NCBI RefSeq assembly: GCF_000306785.1
Contig: NC_017955.1
Location: 3,968,001-4,032,000, forward strand
DNA: 64,000 nt
Source of the DNA: Modestobacter italicus
Lineage (GTDB): Bacteria; Actinomycetota; Actinomycetes; Mycobacteriales; Geodermatophilaceae
Direction of reading: 5' to 3'
Numbering within the stretch: position 1 is the first letter of the stretch; every line of letters starts with the position of its first letter. This document shows positions 8,376-15,946 of the stretch, in pieces. Both the position numbers and the translations under genes were made by a program. The notes under the pieces are model-generated. The model saw nothing but the letters and a program-made list of their open reading frames with translations. It did no database searches and was not told the origin of the DNA.

Positions 8376-10135
8376 TTGTCGAACACGTACGTGCCGGGGG
8401 CCGGACCCAGGGTCGGCTCACCGCCACCGAGCTCGGTCGGGGCGTCGACCTCGTCGCCGGAGCGCTCGCCCACCCAGCGGGCGTAGTCGGTCCACCACGA
8501 CCCCTTCTCGGTGTGCGCGGAGGCGAGCCACTCGTCGGCGTCGGCGATGTCGGTCGGCGCCGTCCGCCACGTCGACTTCGGATTGGTCGGCGGGTTCACC
8601 AGCGAGGCGATGTGCCCGCTGGTGGACAGGACGAACCGGGTGTCCCCGCCGAGCAGCTGGGTGGTCGCGTAGCAGGACTGCCACGGGCAGATGTGGTCGG
8701 CGATCCCGGCGACGACGTAGGAGTCGAGGGTGACCGCGGACAGGTCCACCGGCGTCCCGAGCATCGTGGCCGTGCCCGGCTTGGTGAGGGAGTTGTTCAC
8801 CGACATGTCCAGGAACCCGCGGTGCAGCGCGGCGGTCATCCGGGTGGTGTCGGCGTTCCAGTAGAGGATGTCGAACGCAGGCGGCGGCTTCCCCTGCAGG
8901 TAGTTGTTGACCCAGTAGTTCCAGATCAGGTCGTTCGGGCGCAACCAGGCGAAGACCTCCGCCAGCGTCGCGCCGTCGAGGTAGCCCTTCTTCGCCGACG
9001 CCCGGGTGGCGGCCTGGGCGCTCTTCTCGTCCAGGAAGGCCCCGGCTGTCCCGCCGCGGGCCTGGTCGAGCACGGTCACGGCGTAGCAGACGGAGGAGAC
9101 CCGGTTCGCCTCGCCGATCGCGGCGAGGTGGCCCAGCACCATCGCCGTGATGATCCCGCCGGAGCAGAAGGACATCAGATTGATCTGCTCCGCGCCGGTG
9201 ATCCGCTCGGCGGCGGCCATCGCGTCCAGGACGGCCTGGCCGTAGGTGTCCAGACCCCAGTCGGCGTGCCGGGCGTCGGGGTTGCGCCAGGACATCATGA
9301 AGACCTGCTGACCGCCGGCGACCACGTGCTCGACGATGCTGCGCCCCTCGGCGAGGTCGGCGATGTAGAACTTGTTGATCGTCGGCGGCACCATCACCAG
9401 CGGGACGGCGTGCACCGTCGGGGTGGTCGGCTGGTACTGGATCAGCTCGAACACCGGGGTGCGCAGCACGACCACGCCCGGGGTGCGGGCGAGGTCCTTG
9501 CCCACCTCGAACGCGTCCGGCTCGACCATCGAGGGGATCCGGGGCGCCGAGGAGAGGTCACGCACCAGCCGGCGGGTGCCGGAGACCGCGCTCTTCCCGC
9601 CGGTGTCGATGACCGCCTTCAGCGCCGAGGGGTTGAGCACCGGGTTGTTGCTCGGGGCCAGCGCCTCGACGATGTTGGTCACCGAGAAGCGGACCCGCTC
9701 GTCGTGGGCCCACGGCAGCTGCGCGTCGTCCACCAGCTTCGTCGCCGTCTCGGCCGCCACGAGGTGCGCCTGCATCGCCCGCTTCAGCAGTCCGTTGCCC
9801 GACCACGCGGGGTCGGCGTAGCGCTTGTCCTTGGGTCCGGGCGCCACCTCGGAGCGACCGAGCCCGATGCGGCCCCACTCCCCGACCAGGTGACCGGTGT
9901 GGCCCGCCACCGTGCGGGGATGCCGCGCCAGGGCGGCGGTGAACCGCAGGCTGGTCGACAGCGGCGGCAGCAGCCGGCGCAGCGGCCCGAGGGCGGCGTC
10001 GGTGAGGATCATGTCCAGCCCGGTGGCCGCCTCGGCGACCCGCTCCGGCTCGCTGTCCGGGTTGCCGCCGGTGGCCGACGACGGCGCGGGGACGGCCTTC
10101 GCGGCGGGCTCGCGCGACTGCGGAGCGGCGCTCAT
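8372..10135 (-). CDS. phaC: Poly(3-hydroxyalkanoate) synthase
   Basis: This 587-residue protein polymerises (R)-3-hydroxyacyl-CoA into PHA at the granule surface. The synthase active-site box reads SFCSGG with the nucleophilic Cys near residue 320. The catalytic Asp lies in VAGIADHICPW (~477) and the general-base His in STSGHIAS (~506). The conserved substrate-pocket stretches VPPTINKFYIADL and WRNPDARHADWGLDTYG are present. Overall sequence style is like the longer class I/II enzymes acting without PhaE or PhaR subunits; the class cannot be fixed from sequence reading alone. The ATG at 10135 overlaps the stop of a possible 19-codon leader peptide. Confidence 0.92.
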   Translation of the reverse strand: MSAAPQSREPAAKAVPAPSSATGGNPDSEPERVAEAATGLDMILTDAALGPLRRLLPPLSTSLRFTAALARHPRTVAGHTGHLVGEWGRIGLGRSEVAPGPKDKRYADPAWSGNGLLKRAMQAHLVAAETATKLVDDAQLPWAHDERVRFSVTNIVEALAPSNNPVLNPSALKAVIDTGGKSAVSGTRRLVRDLSSAPRIPSMVEPDAFEVGKDLARTPGVVVLRTPVFELIQYQPTTPTVHAVPLVMVPPTINKFYIADLAEGRSIVEHVVAGGQQVFMMSWRNPDARHADWGLDTYGQAVLDAMAAAERITGAEQINLMSFCSGGIITAMVLGHLAAIGEANRVSSVCYAVTVLDQARGGTAGAFLDEKSAQAATRASAKKGYLDGATLAEVFAWLRPNDLIWNYWVNNYLQGKPPPAFDILYWNADTTRMTAALHRGFLDMSVNNSLTKPGTATMLGTPVDLSAVTLDSYVVAGIADHICPWQSCYATTQLLGGDTRFVLSTSGHIASLVNPPTNPKSTWRTAPTDIADADEWLASAHTEKGSWWTDYARWVGERSGDEVDAPTELGGGEPTLGPAPGTYVFDK

Positions 10136-10191
10136 GCCCGGGCCTCAGGAACGGGCCGGGCCGGACGGCGATCGGGGTCTGTCTCGCACAT
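10132..10191 (-). CDS. Possible leader peptide coupled to phaC (19 residues)
   Basis: A 19-codon frame encodes MCETDPDRRPARPVPEARA and ends with a TGA that overlaps the phaC ATG (ATGA). It is preceded six bases upstream by a near-perfect ribosome-binding site, AGGAGG, which is stronger than the GAGG immediately before phaC. The peptide is rich in Pro and Arg and has no membrane or signal character. It may serve only to deliver ribosomes to phaC or to sense translation state. The alternative is a chance frame; the well-placed Shine-Dalgarno and exact overlap argue against that but do not prove expression. From here to 10472 I see no other gene, only the presumed divergent promoters of phaC and the LacI-type gene. 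Confidence 0.4.
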   Translation of the reverse strand: MCETDPDRRPARPVPEARA

Positions 10192-10472
10192 GAGTGCCTC
10201 CTCGTGTCGACACAGTGGGCGTCGCGTCCCCACAGCCGGGCGACGGCGTGTGAACGCCATCACACAACCACAGCGGGGGCGGCGGCAACCGGACGGGGTG
10301 CGTCGTCAGCAGGCCCGGCACCGCACGCACCGGGCCGAGCCGGAAGGCACATCGGCCACTACACCGAAAGACACATCGCAGCGTGCGCCGTGTCCGGCAG
10401 CACACCTACGACCCCGGCGGCACGACGGGGGCGTGCTCAGCGGCGGCTGTGCACCCCGGTAGACATCAGGCT

Positions 10473-11486
10473 GTGACCGCGACGCTCAACTCGGTTGCGG
10501 CGGCCGCCGGGGTCAGCACCAGCACCGCCAGCCGCGCCCTCTCCGGCCATCCCAGCGTGCTCCCCTCCACCCGGGCCCGGGTGGAGGCCGCGGCGAGCGC
10601 GCTCAGCTACCAGCCCAACCGGATGGCCAGCGCGCTGCGCACCCGCCGCACCGGTCTGGTCGGCCTGGTCGTCACCAACCTGCGGACGGCGACGTTCCAC
10701 ACCATCGCCGAGACGCTGCAGGACTGGGCCGCCCGGCACCGCTACCAGGTGCTGGTGTCCACCACGAACGGCTGCCCCGAGCGGGAGGCCGCGTTCCTGG
10801 AGACCGCCCGGGCCCACCACTTCGACGGCGTGGTCGTCGCCGGGTCGGGCGCGAACGGCGAGCTGGTGAACGCCCTGGTCCGGGACGGCCGGGCCGTGGT
10901 CACCATGAACCGCGAGGTGCCCGGCTCGCTGGCCCCCTCGGTGCGGGCGGACTACGAGCAGGCGGCCCGGCTGGCCACCGAGCACCTGGTCGGGCTGGGG
11001 CACACCTGCATCGCGACGATCGGCGGCCCGCCGGACGTCACCTCCGGCCGGCTGCACCACGCCGGTTTCCGGGCGGCGATGGCCGACGCCGGCCTGCCGG
11101 TCGTCGACCACCTGGTGCACCGCGGTCCGTTCACCCCCGAGTTCGGCCGCGCCGCCGCGAGGAGCCTGCTCGACCTCCCCCAGCCGCCGACCGCGCTGCT
11201 GCTCAGCAACCACGAGGCAGCCTTCGGGGCGCTGCCCGTGCTGGGCACCGGCAGCCGGCACGTGCCCGACCAGCTCTCGGTCGTCTGCACCGAGGACGAG
11301 CCCTTCTACAGCTGGTGGAACCCGCCGCTGACCGCGGTGGACAACCGCGCCGAGCTCCAGGCCCAGCGCGCGGCGGCGATGCTGCTGGCCCAGCTCACCG
11401 GCGAGGGCGGCGACCACCCCGGGCGCCGGTCCGAGCTGGTTCAGCCGGTGCTGCGAGAGCGCGGCACCACCGCACCCCCGCGCTGA
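10473..11486 (+). CDS. LacI-family transcriptional regulator
   Basis: This 337-residue regulator has a LacI helix-turn-helix at the N-terminus (LNSVAAAAGVSTSTASRALSG, then YQPNRMASALRTRRTG hinge). A periplasmic-binding-protein-like sensor domain follows, with GLVVTNLRTATFHTIAETL and ATIGGPPDVTSGR. The sensor presumably binds a sugar or other small carbon compound. The GTG at 10473 was chosen because it places the HTH directly at the N-terminus; the 30 codons upstream are not HTH-like. It is divergent from phaC with about 280 bases between, so it could control phaC, but no operator palindrome is obvious there. Its 3' end overlaps the remnant DUF3995 gene on the other strand. Confidence 0.88.
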   Translation: MTATLNSVAAAAGVSTSTASRALSGHPSVLPSTRARVEAAASALSYQPNRMASALRTRRTGLVGLVVTNLRTATFHTIAETLQDWAARHRYQVLVSTTNGCPEREAAFLETARAHHFDGVVVAGSGANGELVNALVRDGRAVVTMNREVPGSLAPSVRADYEQAARLATEHLVGLGHTCIATIGGPPDVTSGRLHHAGFRAAMADAGLPVVDHLVHRGPFTPEFGRAAARSLLDLPQPPTALLLSNHEAAFGALPVLGTGSRHVPDQLSVVCTEDEPFYSWWNPPLTAVDNRAELQAQRAAAMLLAQLTGEGGDHPGRRSELVQPVLRERGTTAPPR

Positions 11487-11798
11487 CCGGACCGCCGGGA
11501 GGTCAGCCGGACGGCGACCAGCAGGGCGACGCCCCAGACCAGGAACCAGGCGTCCCAGCACAGCACGTGCCAGCGCAACGCCCGCTCGTCGGCGACCGGC
11601 CGCCGCCAGCTTGGCCGCGACGACCGCGACGCCGAGCAGCACGGCCGGCGCCGAGCGGTCCTCGGCCAGCGTCTGGAAGGCGCCGCCGACGGTGGCCAGC
11701 AGCGCCGTGCCGCCCGCCGTCCAGTAGGCGGTGACCGCGGCCGAGGCGAGCGCGAGCCCGGCCGCCCTCCCGGCGGCGGCGCGGGCGGCGGCGCTCAC
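11441..11798 (-). pseudogene. Frameshifted DUF3995 membrane-protein gene
   Basis: From a GTG at 11798 the frame reads a hydrophobic protein with AVTAYWTAGGTALLATVGG, the hallmark of DUF3995 proteins. It stays in frame to about VVAAKLAAAG, near 11610. The rest of the family sequence, ADERALRWHVLCWDAWFLVWG followed by a last helix, continues in another frame down to a TGA at 11441. One indel of a single base within the GC-rich stretch 11590-11612 would join the two parts into a roughly 120-residue protein. The start lies eight bases after the thiolase stop, so it was probably the last gene of that unit. Real mutation and sequencing error cannot be told apart here. Confidence 0.65.
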
Positions 11799-11805
11799 CC
11801 CGGGC

Positions 11806-13023
11806 TCAGACGACGCGCTCGAACACCGCGGCCAGCCCCTGGCCGCCGCCGATGCACATCGTCTCCAGCCCGTAGCGGGACTCGCGGCGGCGCATCTCGT
11901 GCGCCAGCGTGGCCAGGATGCGGGCACCGGTCGCGCCGACGGGGTGGCCGAGGGAGATGCCGGACCCGTTGACGTTGACCCGCTCGCGGTCGTCGGCGCC
12001 CAGCCCCCACTCGCCCAGACAGGCCAGCACCTGGCTGGCGAAGGCCTCGTTGAGCTCGATGAGGTCCATGTCGGACAGCTTCAGGCCGGTCCGCTCCAGG
12101 ACGGCGGCGGTGGCCGGCACCGGCCCGATGCCCATCGTCTCCGGCGGCACGCCGGCGACCGACCAGCCGACCAGCCGCACCATCGGCTCCCAGCCGCGCC
12201 GCTCGGCCTCGGCGCGGGTGGTCACCAGGCAGACGGCGGCACCGTCGTTCTGCCCGGAGGCGTTGCCGGCGGTCACCGTGGCCTCGGGGTCGACCCGGCC
12301 CATCACCGGGCGGAGCTTCGCGAGGTCCTCCATCGTGGTCTCCGGGCGGGGGTGCTCGTCCTCGGTGACCACCCGGGCCGGCGTCTTCCGGGTGGCCGGC
12401 ACCTCGACGCCGATGATCTCCTCGGCGAACCGGCCCTCGCGGATCGCGGCGCCGGCGGCCTGCTGCGAGCGGAGCGCCCAGGCGTCCTGCTCCAGCCGGT
12501 CGATGCCGTACTCGCGGCGGACGTTCTCCGCCGTCTCCAGCATCCCGCCGGGGACGGGGTGGTGCAGCCCCCCGGCGGTCTCCCGGGCGCGGGCCAGCCG
12601 GTCGTGCAGCATGACGCCGTCGCCCTTCGCGCCGGTGCGCAGGCCGAGCGCGTAGTGCTCGACGTTGCTCATCGACTCCACGCCCCCGGCGACGACGACC
12701 TTGCCGGCGCCCGCGGCGACCTGCATCGCGGCGTAGACGACGGCCTGCAGCCCCGACCCGCAGCGCCGGTCGATCTGCAGCCCGGGCACCTGCACGCCCA
12801 GCCCGGCGTCGAGCGCGGCGATCCGGCCGATCGCCGGGTTCTCCCCGCTCGGGCTGCAGTTGCCGAGGATGACGTCGTCGACCTCCCCCTCACCCAGGCC
12901 GGTGCGCTCGGCCAGCCCGCGCAGCGCGGTGGCGGCGAGCTCGTTGGCCGACAGGCCGGCGAACACCCCGCCGAAGCGGCCGACGGGGGTGCGGAGCGGT
13001 GAGCAGATGACGACGTCGTCCAT
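11806..13023 (-). CDS. Thiolase (acetyl-CoA C-acetyltransferase type)
   Basis: This 405-residue thiolase has all catalytic elements. The acyl-accepting Cys88 lies in DRRCGSGLQAVVYA. NEAFA (~320) and the His in GHPVGATGARI (~355) are present, and the second catalytic Cys is in CIGGGQGLAA near the C-terminus. It either condenses two acetyl-CoA or cleaves 3-ketoacyl-CoA. With PHA genes nearby it could supply acetoacetyl-CoA, but no phaB reductase gene is adjacent, and a beta-oxidation role is equally likely. The ATG at 13023 gives the standard length and MDDVVICSPLRTP start. A strong hairpin separates it from the upstream gene, so it likely has its own promoter. Confidence 0.9.
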   Translation of the reverse strand: MDDVVICSPLRTPVGRFGGVFAGLSANELAATALRGLAERTGLGEGEVDDVILGNCSPSGENPAIGRIAALDAGLGVQVPGLQIDRRCGSGLQAVVYAAMQVAAGAGKVVVAGGVESMSNVEHYALGLRTGAKGDGVMLHDRLARARETAGGLHHPVPGGMLETAENVRREYGIDRLEQDAWALRSQQAAGAAIREGRFAEEIIGVEVPATRKTPARVVTEDEHPRPETTMEDLAKLRPVMGRVDPEATVTAGNASGQNDGAAVCLVTTRAEAERRGWEPMVRLVGWSVAGVPPETMGIGPVPATAAVLERTGLKLSDMDLIELNEAFASQVLACLGEWGLGADDRERVNVNGSGISLGHPVGATGARILATLAHEMRRRESRYGLETMCIGGGQGLAAVFERVV

Positions 13024-13101
13024 GGCCCAACTCTGCCACCGCTCCCGGTCGGCGGCGCAGCCCGCCCACCGCTGGGCGGGAGGACCGGCCGGACGGACGA
13101 C

Positions 13102-13133
13102 GACGCCCCTCCCGGTCGACCGGGAGGGGCGTC
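13102..13133 (-). terminator. Strong hairpin terminator
   Basis: A perfect 14-bp stem (GACGCCCCTCCCGG with its complement) closes a TCGA loop. It lies 22 bases beyond the stop of the upstream minus-strand gene and before the thiolase start. No U-tract is needed in such GC-rich hosts, so termination is inferred from the stem and position. Confidence 0.7.
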
Positions 13134-13154
13134 TTCAGCGGTGCTGCAGCGTGG

Positions 13155-13787
13155 TCAGAGCGGCTCGGCGCAGTAGACCGTGCCGTCCTCGTCGTTCGAG
13201 GTCCCCCACCAGAGCACGGCCGTGGCGCTGGGCACCTCGGTGCACAGGTCGTTGACGTCGGCGGCGTCGAAGGCGTCGCCGGTCATGTCGTCGTCGGTGC
13301 CGACGATCTTCGCCTGCGCCTCGTCGTCGTCGCAGCCGACCGTCTCGAAGCTGGTGCCGTCCGGCTTGACGCAGTCGCCGATCTCCGGGTCGCCGGCGCC
13401 CAGGAAGCTGAACAGCAGGCCGAGGGCGACGACCAGCGCGGCGGCGCCGCCGAGGATCGGCAGCAGCCGGGACTTCTTCGGCGGCTGGCCGTACGCCTGG
13501 GCGCCGCCGGGCCCGCCGAACTGCTGCGGCTGACCGAACTGCTGCGGCTGACCGGGCGGAGGGCCCCACGGCTGCTGCGGCTCACCGAACTGCTGGCCGG
13601 GCTGCTGGCCGGGCTGCGGTGGCGGGCCCCACGGCTGCTGGCCGGGCACGGGCGGGGCGGCCGGCGGCTGCTGGCCCCAGCCGGCCGGGACCTCCGCGGG
13701 CGGCTGCTGCCCCCAGCCCGCGGACCGACCCGCCTGGTTGGGGTCCTGCTCCGGCGGCTGCGGGCCACCGGCACCGGGGGTGCTCAC
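13155..13787 (-). CDS. LppU/SCO3897-like membrane-anchored protein with Pro/Gln-rich head
   Basis: This 210-residue protein starts with GTG after a clear GGAG site. Residues 1-105 are a low-complexity Pro-Gln-Gly head with repeated GQQP, PWGPP and QQFG units. A basic KKSR and one membrane helix (LLPILGGAAALVVALGLLFSFL, ~107-128) follow. The remaining ~80 residues should be outside the cell. They contain paired cysteines in GDCVKP, VGCDDDEAQAKIVG, DLCTEV and YCAEPL that could form two disulfides. This layout matches actinobacterial LppU/SCO3897-like proteins of unknown function. It is a single-gene unit closed by the hairpin at 13102-13133. Confidence 0.75.
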   Translation of the reverse strand: MSTPGAGGPQPPEQDPNQAGRSAGWGQQPPAEVPAGWGQQPPAAPPVPGQQPWGPPPQPGQQPGQQFGEPQQPWGPPPGQPQQFGQPQQFGGPGGAQAYGQPPKKSRLLPILGGAAALVVALGLLFSFLGAGDPEIGDCVKPDGTSFETVGCDDDEAQAKIVGTDDDMTGDAFDAADVNDLCTEVPSATAVLWWGTSNDEDGTVYCAEPL

Positions 13788-13915
13788 ATCGATCTCCTGG
13801 TCTCGGGCGGTCTGACCAGCAGATCCTCACCCATCCCCGCCCAGCGGCCGCACCGCCGGCGCACGGTCGGCGCGTCACGTCCCCCCGTCGGGGGACGGAC
13901 GCTCACCGGCCGTGG

Positions 13916-14725
13916 TCAGTCCTGCGGCTTGGCCATCACCTTGTGCGCGGCCGCCTTCACCGCGTCGGGGAGCACCTTGTTCGCCGCCGCCTGGGCCTTG
14001 GTCGCCAGCGACGCCGCGACGACCTTCCGCTCGCCGGCCATCATCGCCTCGAAGCCCTGCGCGGCGACCTCGTCGGGCTGGTCCTTGGGGCCCTGGCCCA
14101 TCGCGGTGTCCTCCAGCCCCGCCCGGTCGAAGAAGTTCGTGTCGACGGGGCCGGGCATCAGCGAGGTGACGGTGACCGCGGAGTCCTTGTCCTTCAGCTC
14201 GGCCTGCACCGCCTCGGTCAGCGACTGCACGAAGGACTTCGACGCGTTGTACACCGGCTGGTAGGCGCCGGGCATCGTGGAGGCGATCGAGGAGGTCACC
14301 AGCACCCGGCCCGAGTTGCGGGCGGTCATCTCGACGAGGGCGAGCTTGAGCAGCGCGGCGGTGGAGACCACGTTGAGCTGCATGATGGCCAGGTCGTCGG
14401 CCCAGTCGGTGTCGACGAAGGCGCCGCTCTCGCCGACCCCGGCGTTGAGCGCCGCGGCCTCCAGCGGCCGACCGAGCTCCTGCACGCGGGACCACAGCTG
14501 GGCCACGCCCTGCTCGGTGCGGAGGTCGGCCTGCACCGGCACGACGTGCGCGCCGGCGGCCTGCAGGAGCATCGCGGCCTTATCGATGCCGGCGTCCTCG
14601 GCGGTGACCACCAGGTCGTAGCCGTGCTGGGCGAACTGCTTGGCCAGCTCGAGGCCGATGCCGCTGGAAGCACCGGTGACGAGTGCGAGGGGCCTGGTCT
14701 GGGGCTCGGTGACGTTCTGGGTCAT
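13916..14725 (-). CDS. Short-chain dehydrogenase/reductase
   Basis: This 269-residue classical SDR has the cofactor loop TGASSGIGLELAKQF (~17-31), the NAGVG strand motif, a Ser in VTSSIAST and the catalytic YNASK (Tyr ~160, Lys ~164). The Rossmann end and a C-terminal Ala/Lys-rich helical extension AANKVLPDAVKAAAHKVM suggest the DltE/YqjQ-like oxidoreductases acting on unknown carbonyl substrates. It follows the peptidase operon by 39 bases on the same strand and might be its last member, though its function has no obvious link. Confidence 0.85.
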   Translation of the reverse strand: MTQNVTEPQTRPLALVTGASSGIGLELAKQFAQHGYDLVVTAEDAGIDKAAMLLQAAGAHVVPVQADLRTEQGVAQLWSRVQELGRPLEAAALNAGVGESGAFVDTDWADDLAIMQLNVVSTAALLKLALVEMTARNSGRVLVTSSIASTMPGAYQPVYNASKSFVQSLTEAVQAELKDKDSAVTVTSLMPGPVDTNFFDRAGLEDTAMGQGPKDQPDEVAAQGFEAMMAGERKVVAASLATKAQAAANKVLPDAVKAAAHKVMAKPQD

Positions 14726-14764
14726 GGCCGGCCGGATACCCGCTGGTGGGCCGGCCGAACACCC

Positions 14765-15946
14765 TCAGACCCAGATCGCCCGCAGCGCCCGCAGCACGTT
14801 CCCGCCCAGCACCTTGCCGATCTCGGCGTCGGTGAAGCCGTCGCGCACCAGCCAGGCGGCGATGTTGGCGAAGTTCTCCGTCGGGTTCTCCAGGCCGTCG
14901 ACGTAGGGCACCCGGTCGGGCACCGGGGCACCGGGGCGCGGCTCGGTGCCCAGCAGCCCGGCGAACGTGGTGTGCAGCCCGACGTGGTCGCCGTAGAGGG
15001 TGTCCGGGCCGAAGCCGACGGCGTCGATGCCGACCAGGTCCAGGCAGTACCGGAAGTGGTCCATCACCGAGGCGATGCTGTGCCGGGGGTGGGCGTGCGA
15101 GACCGTGGTGTGCGGCGCGGCCGACATGCCGATCACCCCGCCGGTGTCGGCGACGGCCCGCAGCACGTCGTCGCCCTTGAGCCGCGGGATGTCCCAGACG
15201 GCGCGGGCGCCGGCGTGGGTGATGAACACCGGCCGGTCCGACGCGGCGCAGGTGTCGATGCCGGTCCGGTCGGAGGAGTGCGAGACGTCGACGGCCAGCC
15301 CGAGCTGGTTCATCCGCCGCACCGCCCGCCGGCCCAGCGCGGTGAGACCGCCGTCCACCACCTCGTTCAGGCCCGACCCGAGGGCGTTGGAGTCGGAGTA
15401 GGCGATGCCGATCTGCCGGATGCCGAGGCCGAAGAGGACGTCGAGCTTGTCCAGGTCGTTGCCGATCGGGGTGGCCGCCTCCAGGCCGAACACCAGCCCG
15501 ACGCCGCCGGCCGCGTGGGTGGCCTCGATGTCGGCGACGGTGCGGATGACCCCCACGCCGTCCTGGTGGGCCAGGTCGGCCAGCCGCATGCCGAGGTCGA
15601 GGACGACGTCGTCCCACTGCCACGGGGCGTTGCCGGTGACGCAGGCCGTGCCGTCCATCATGTTGTCGAAGACCACGGTGAGCCCGGAGTCCCGCAGCCC
15701 GGCGAAGGCGGTGTGCTGCCGGCCGGTGCGGTTGTACCGCGGGGTGTCGGCCATGTCGGCCGGGAAGAGCACCGGGTGGTCGTGCAGGCTGATCGTCACG
15801 TTCTCGTGGAGCAGCCGCTGCGCCCGGGCCCGCTCCTCGGGGGTGAACCCGCCGTCGTAGGGCGCGACGCGGCCGGACTCGGGCGCGAGCGGGACCACCG
15901 GCAGGGCCAGGTCGCCCTGCAGGTAGTCGTAGGACTGGTAGGTCAT
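14765..15946 (-). CDS. Membrane dipeptidase-type M19 metallopeptidase
   Basis: This 393-residue protein belongs to peptidase family M19 (renal dipeptidase), binuclear zinc enzymes that cleave dipeptides, including ones with a C-terminal D-residue. Metal ligands are visible: SLHDHP (His55 and Asp-x-His), a Glu in VFGLEAAT (~150), His in DVSHSSDRT and His in FITHAGARAVW. The tail GFGPDTLYGDH carries the late Asp. There is no signal peptide, so it is cytoplasmic. The gene starts within the stop of the M20 gene (ATGA) and ends the 16-gene run that begins with the peptide importer. Its place suggests it finishes the breakdown of imported peptides. Confidence 0.88.
   Translation of the reverse strand: MTYQSYDYLQGDLALPVVPLAPESGRVAPYDGGFTPEERARAQRLLHENVTISLHDHPVLFPADMADTPRYNRTGRQHTAFAGLRDSGLTVVFDNMMDGTACVTGNAPWQWDDVVLDLGMRLADLAHQDGVGVIRTVADIEATHAAGGVGLVFGLEAATPIGNDLDKLDVLFGLGIRQIGIAYSDSNALGSGLNEVVDGGLTALGRRAVRRMNQLGLAVDVSHSSDRTGIDTCAASDRPVFITHAGARAVWDIPRLKGDDVLRAVADTGGVIGMSAAPHTTVSHAHPRHSIASVMDHFRYCLDLVGIDAVGFGPDTLYGDHVGLHTTFAGLLGTEPRPGAPVPDRVPYVDGLENPTENFANIAAWLVRDGFTDAEIGKVLGGNVLRALRAIWV

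Noticed and set aside
4707-8486. A 1259-codon plus-strand frame opposite the RecB-like helicase and phaZ
   Set aside because: It is an antisense shadow with repetitive Gly/Val/Gln/His composition; the opposite strand has conserved motifs throughout.
10204-10476. A 90-codon plus-strand frame between phaC and the LacI gene
   Set aside because: Low-complexity Thr/Ala/Arg composition, no ribosome-binding site, and it overlaps the regulator start; treated as non-coding.
11441-11798. A possible programmed ribosomal frameshift joining the two DUF3995 halves
   Set aside because: There is no slippery heptamer or conserved stimulatory structure visible. The same kind of disruption occurs in three unrelated genes in G/C runs, so mutation or sequencing error is simpler.
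8372-13023. Thiolase and phaC considered as one PHA biosynthesis operon
   Set aside because: They are separated by a regulator on the opposite strand and a broken membrane-protein gene, no acetoacetyl-CoA reductase is adjacent, and a terminator precedes the thiolase. A shared pathway is possible but not shown.
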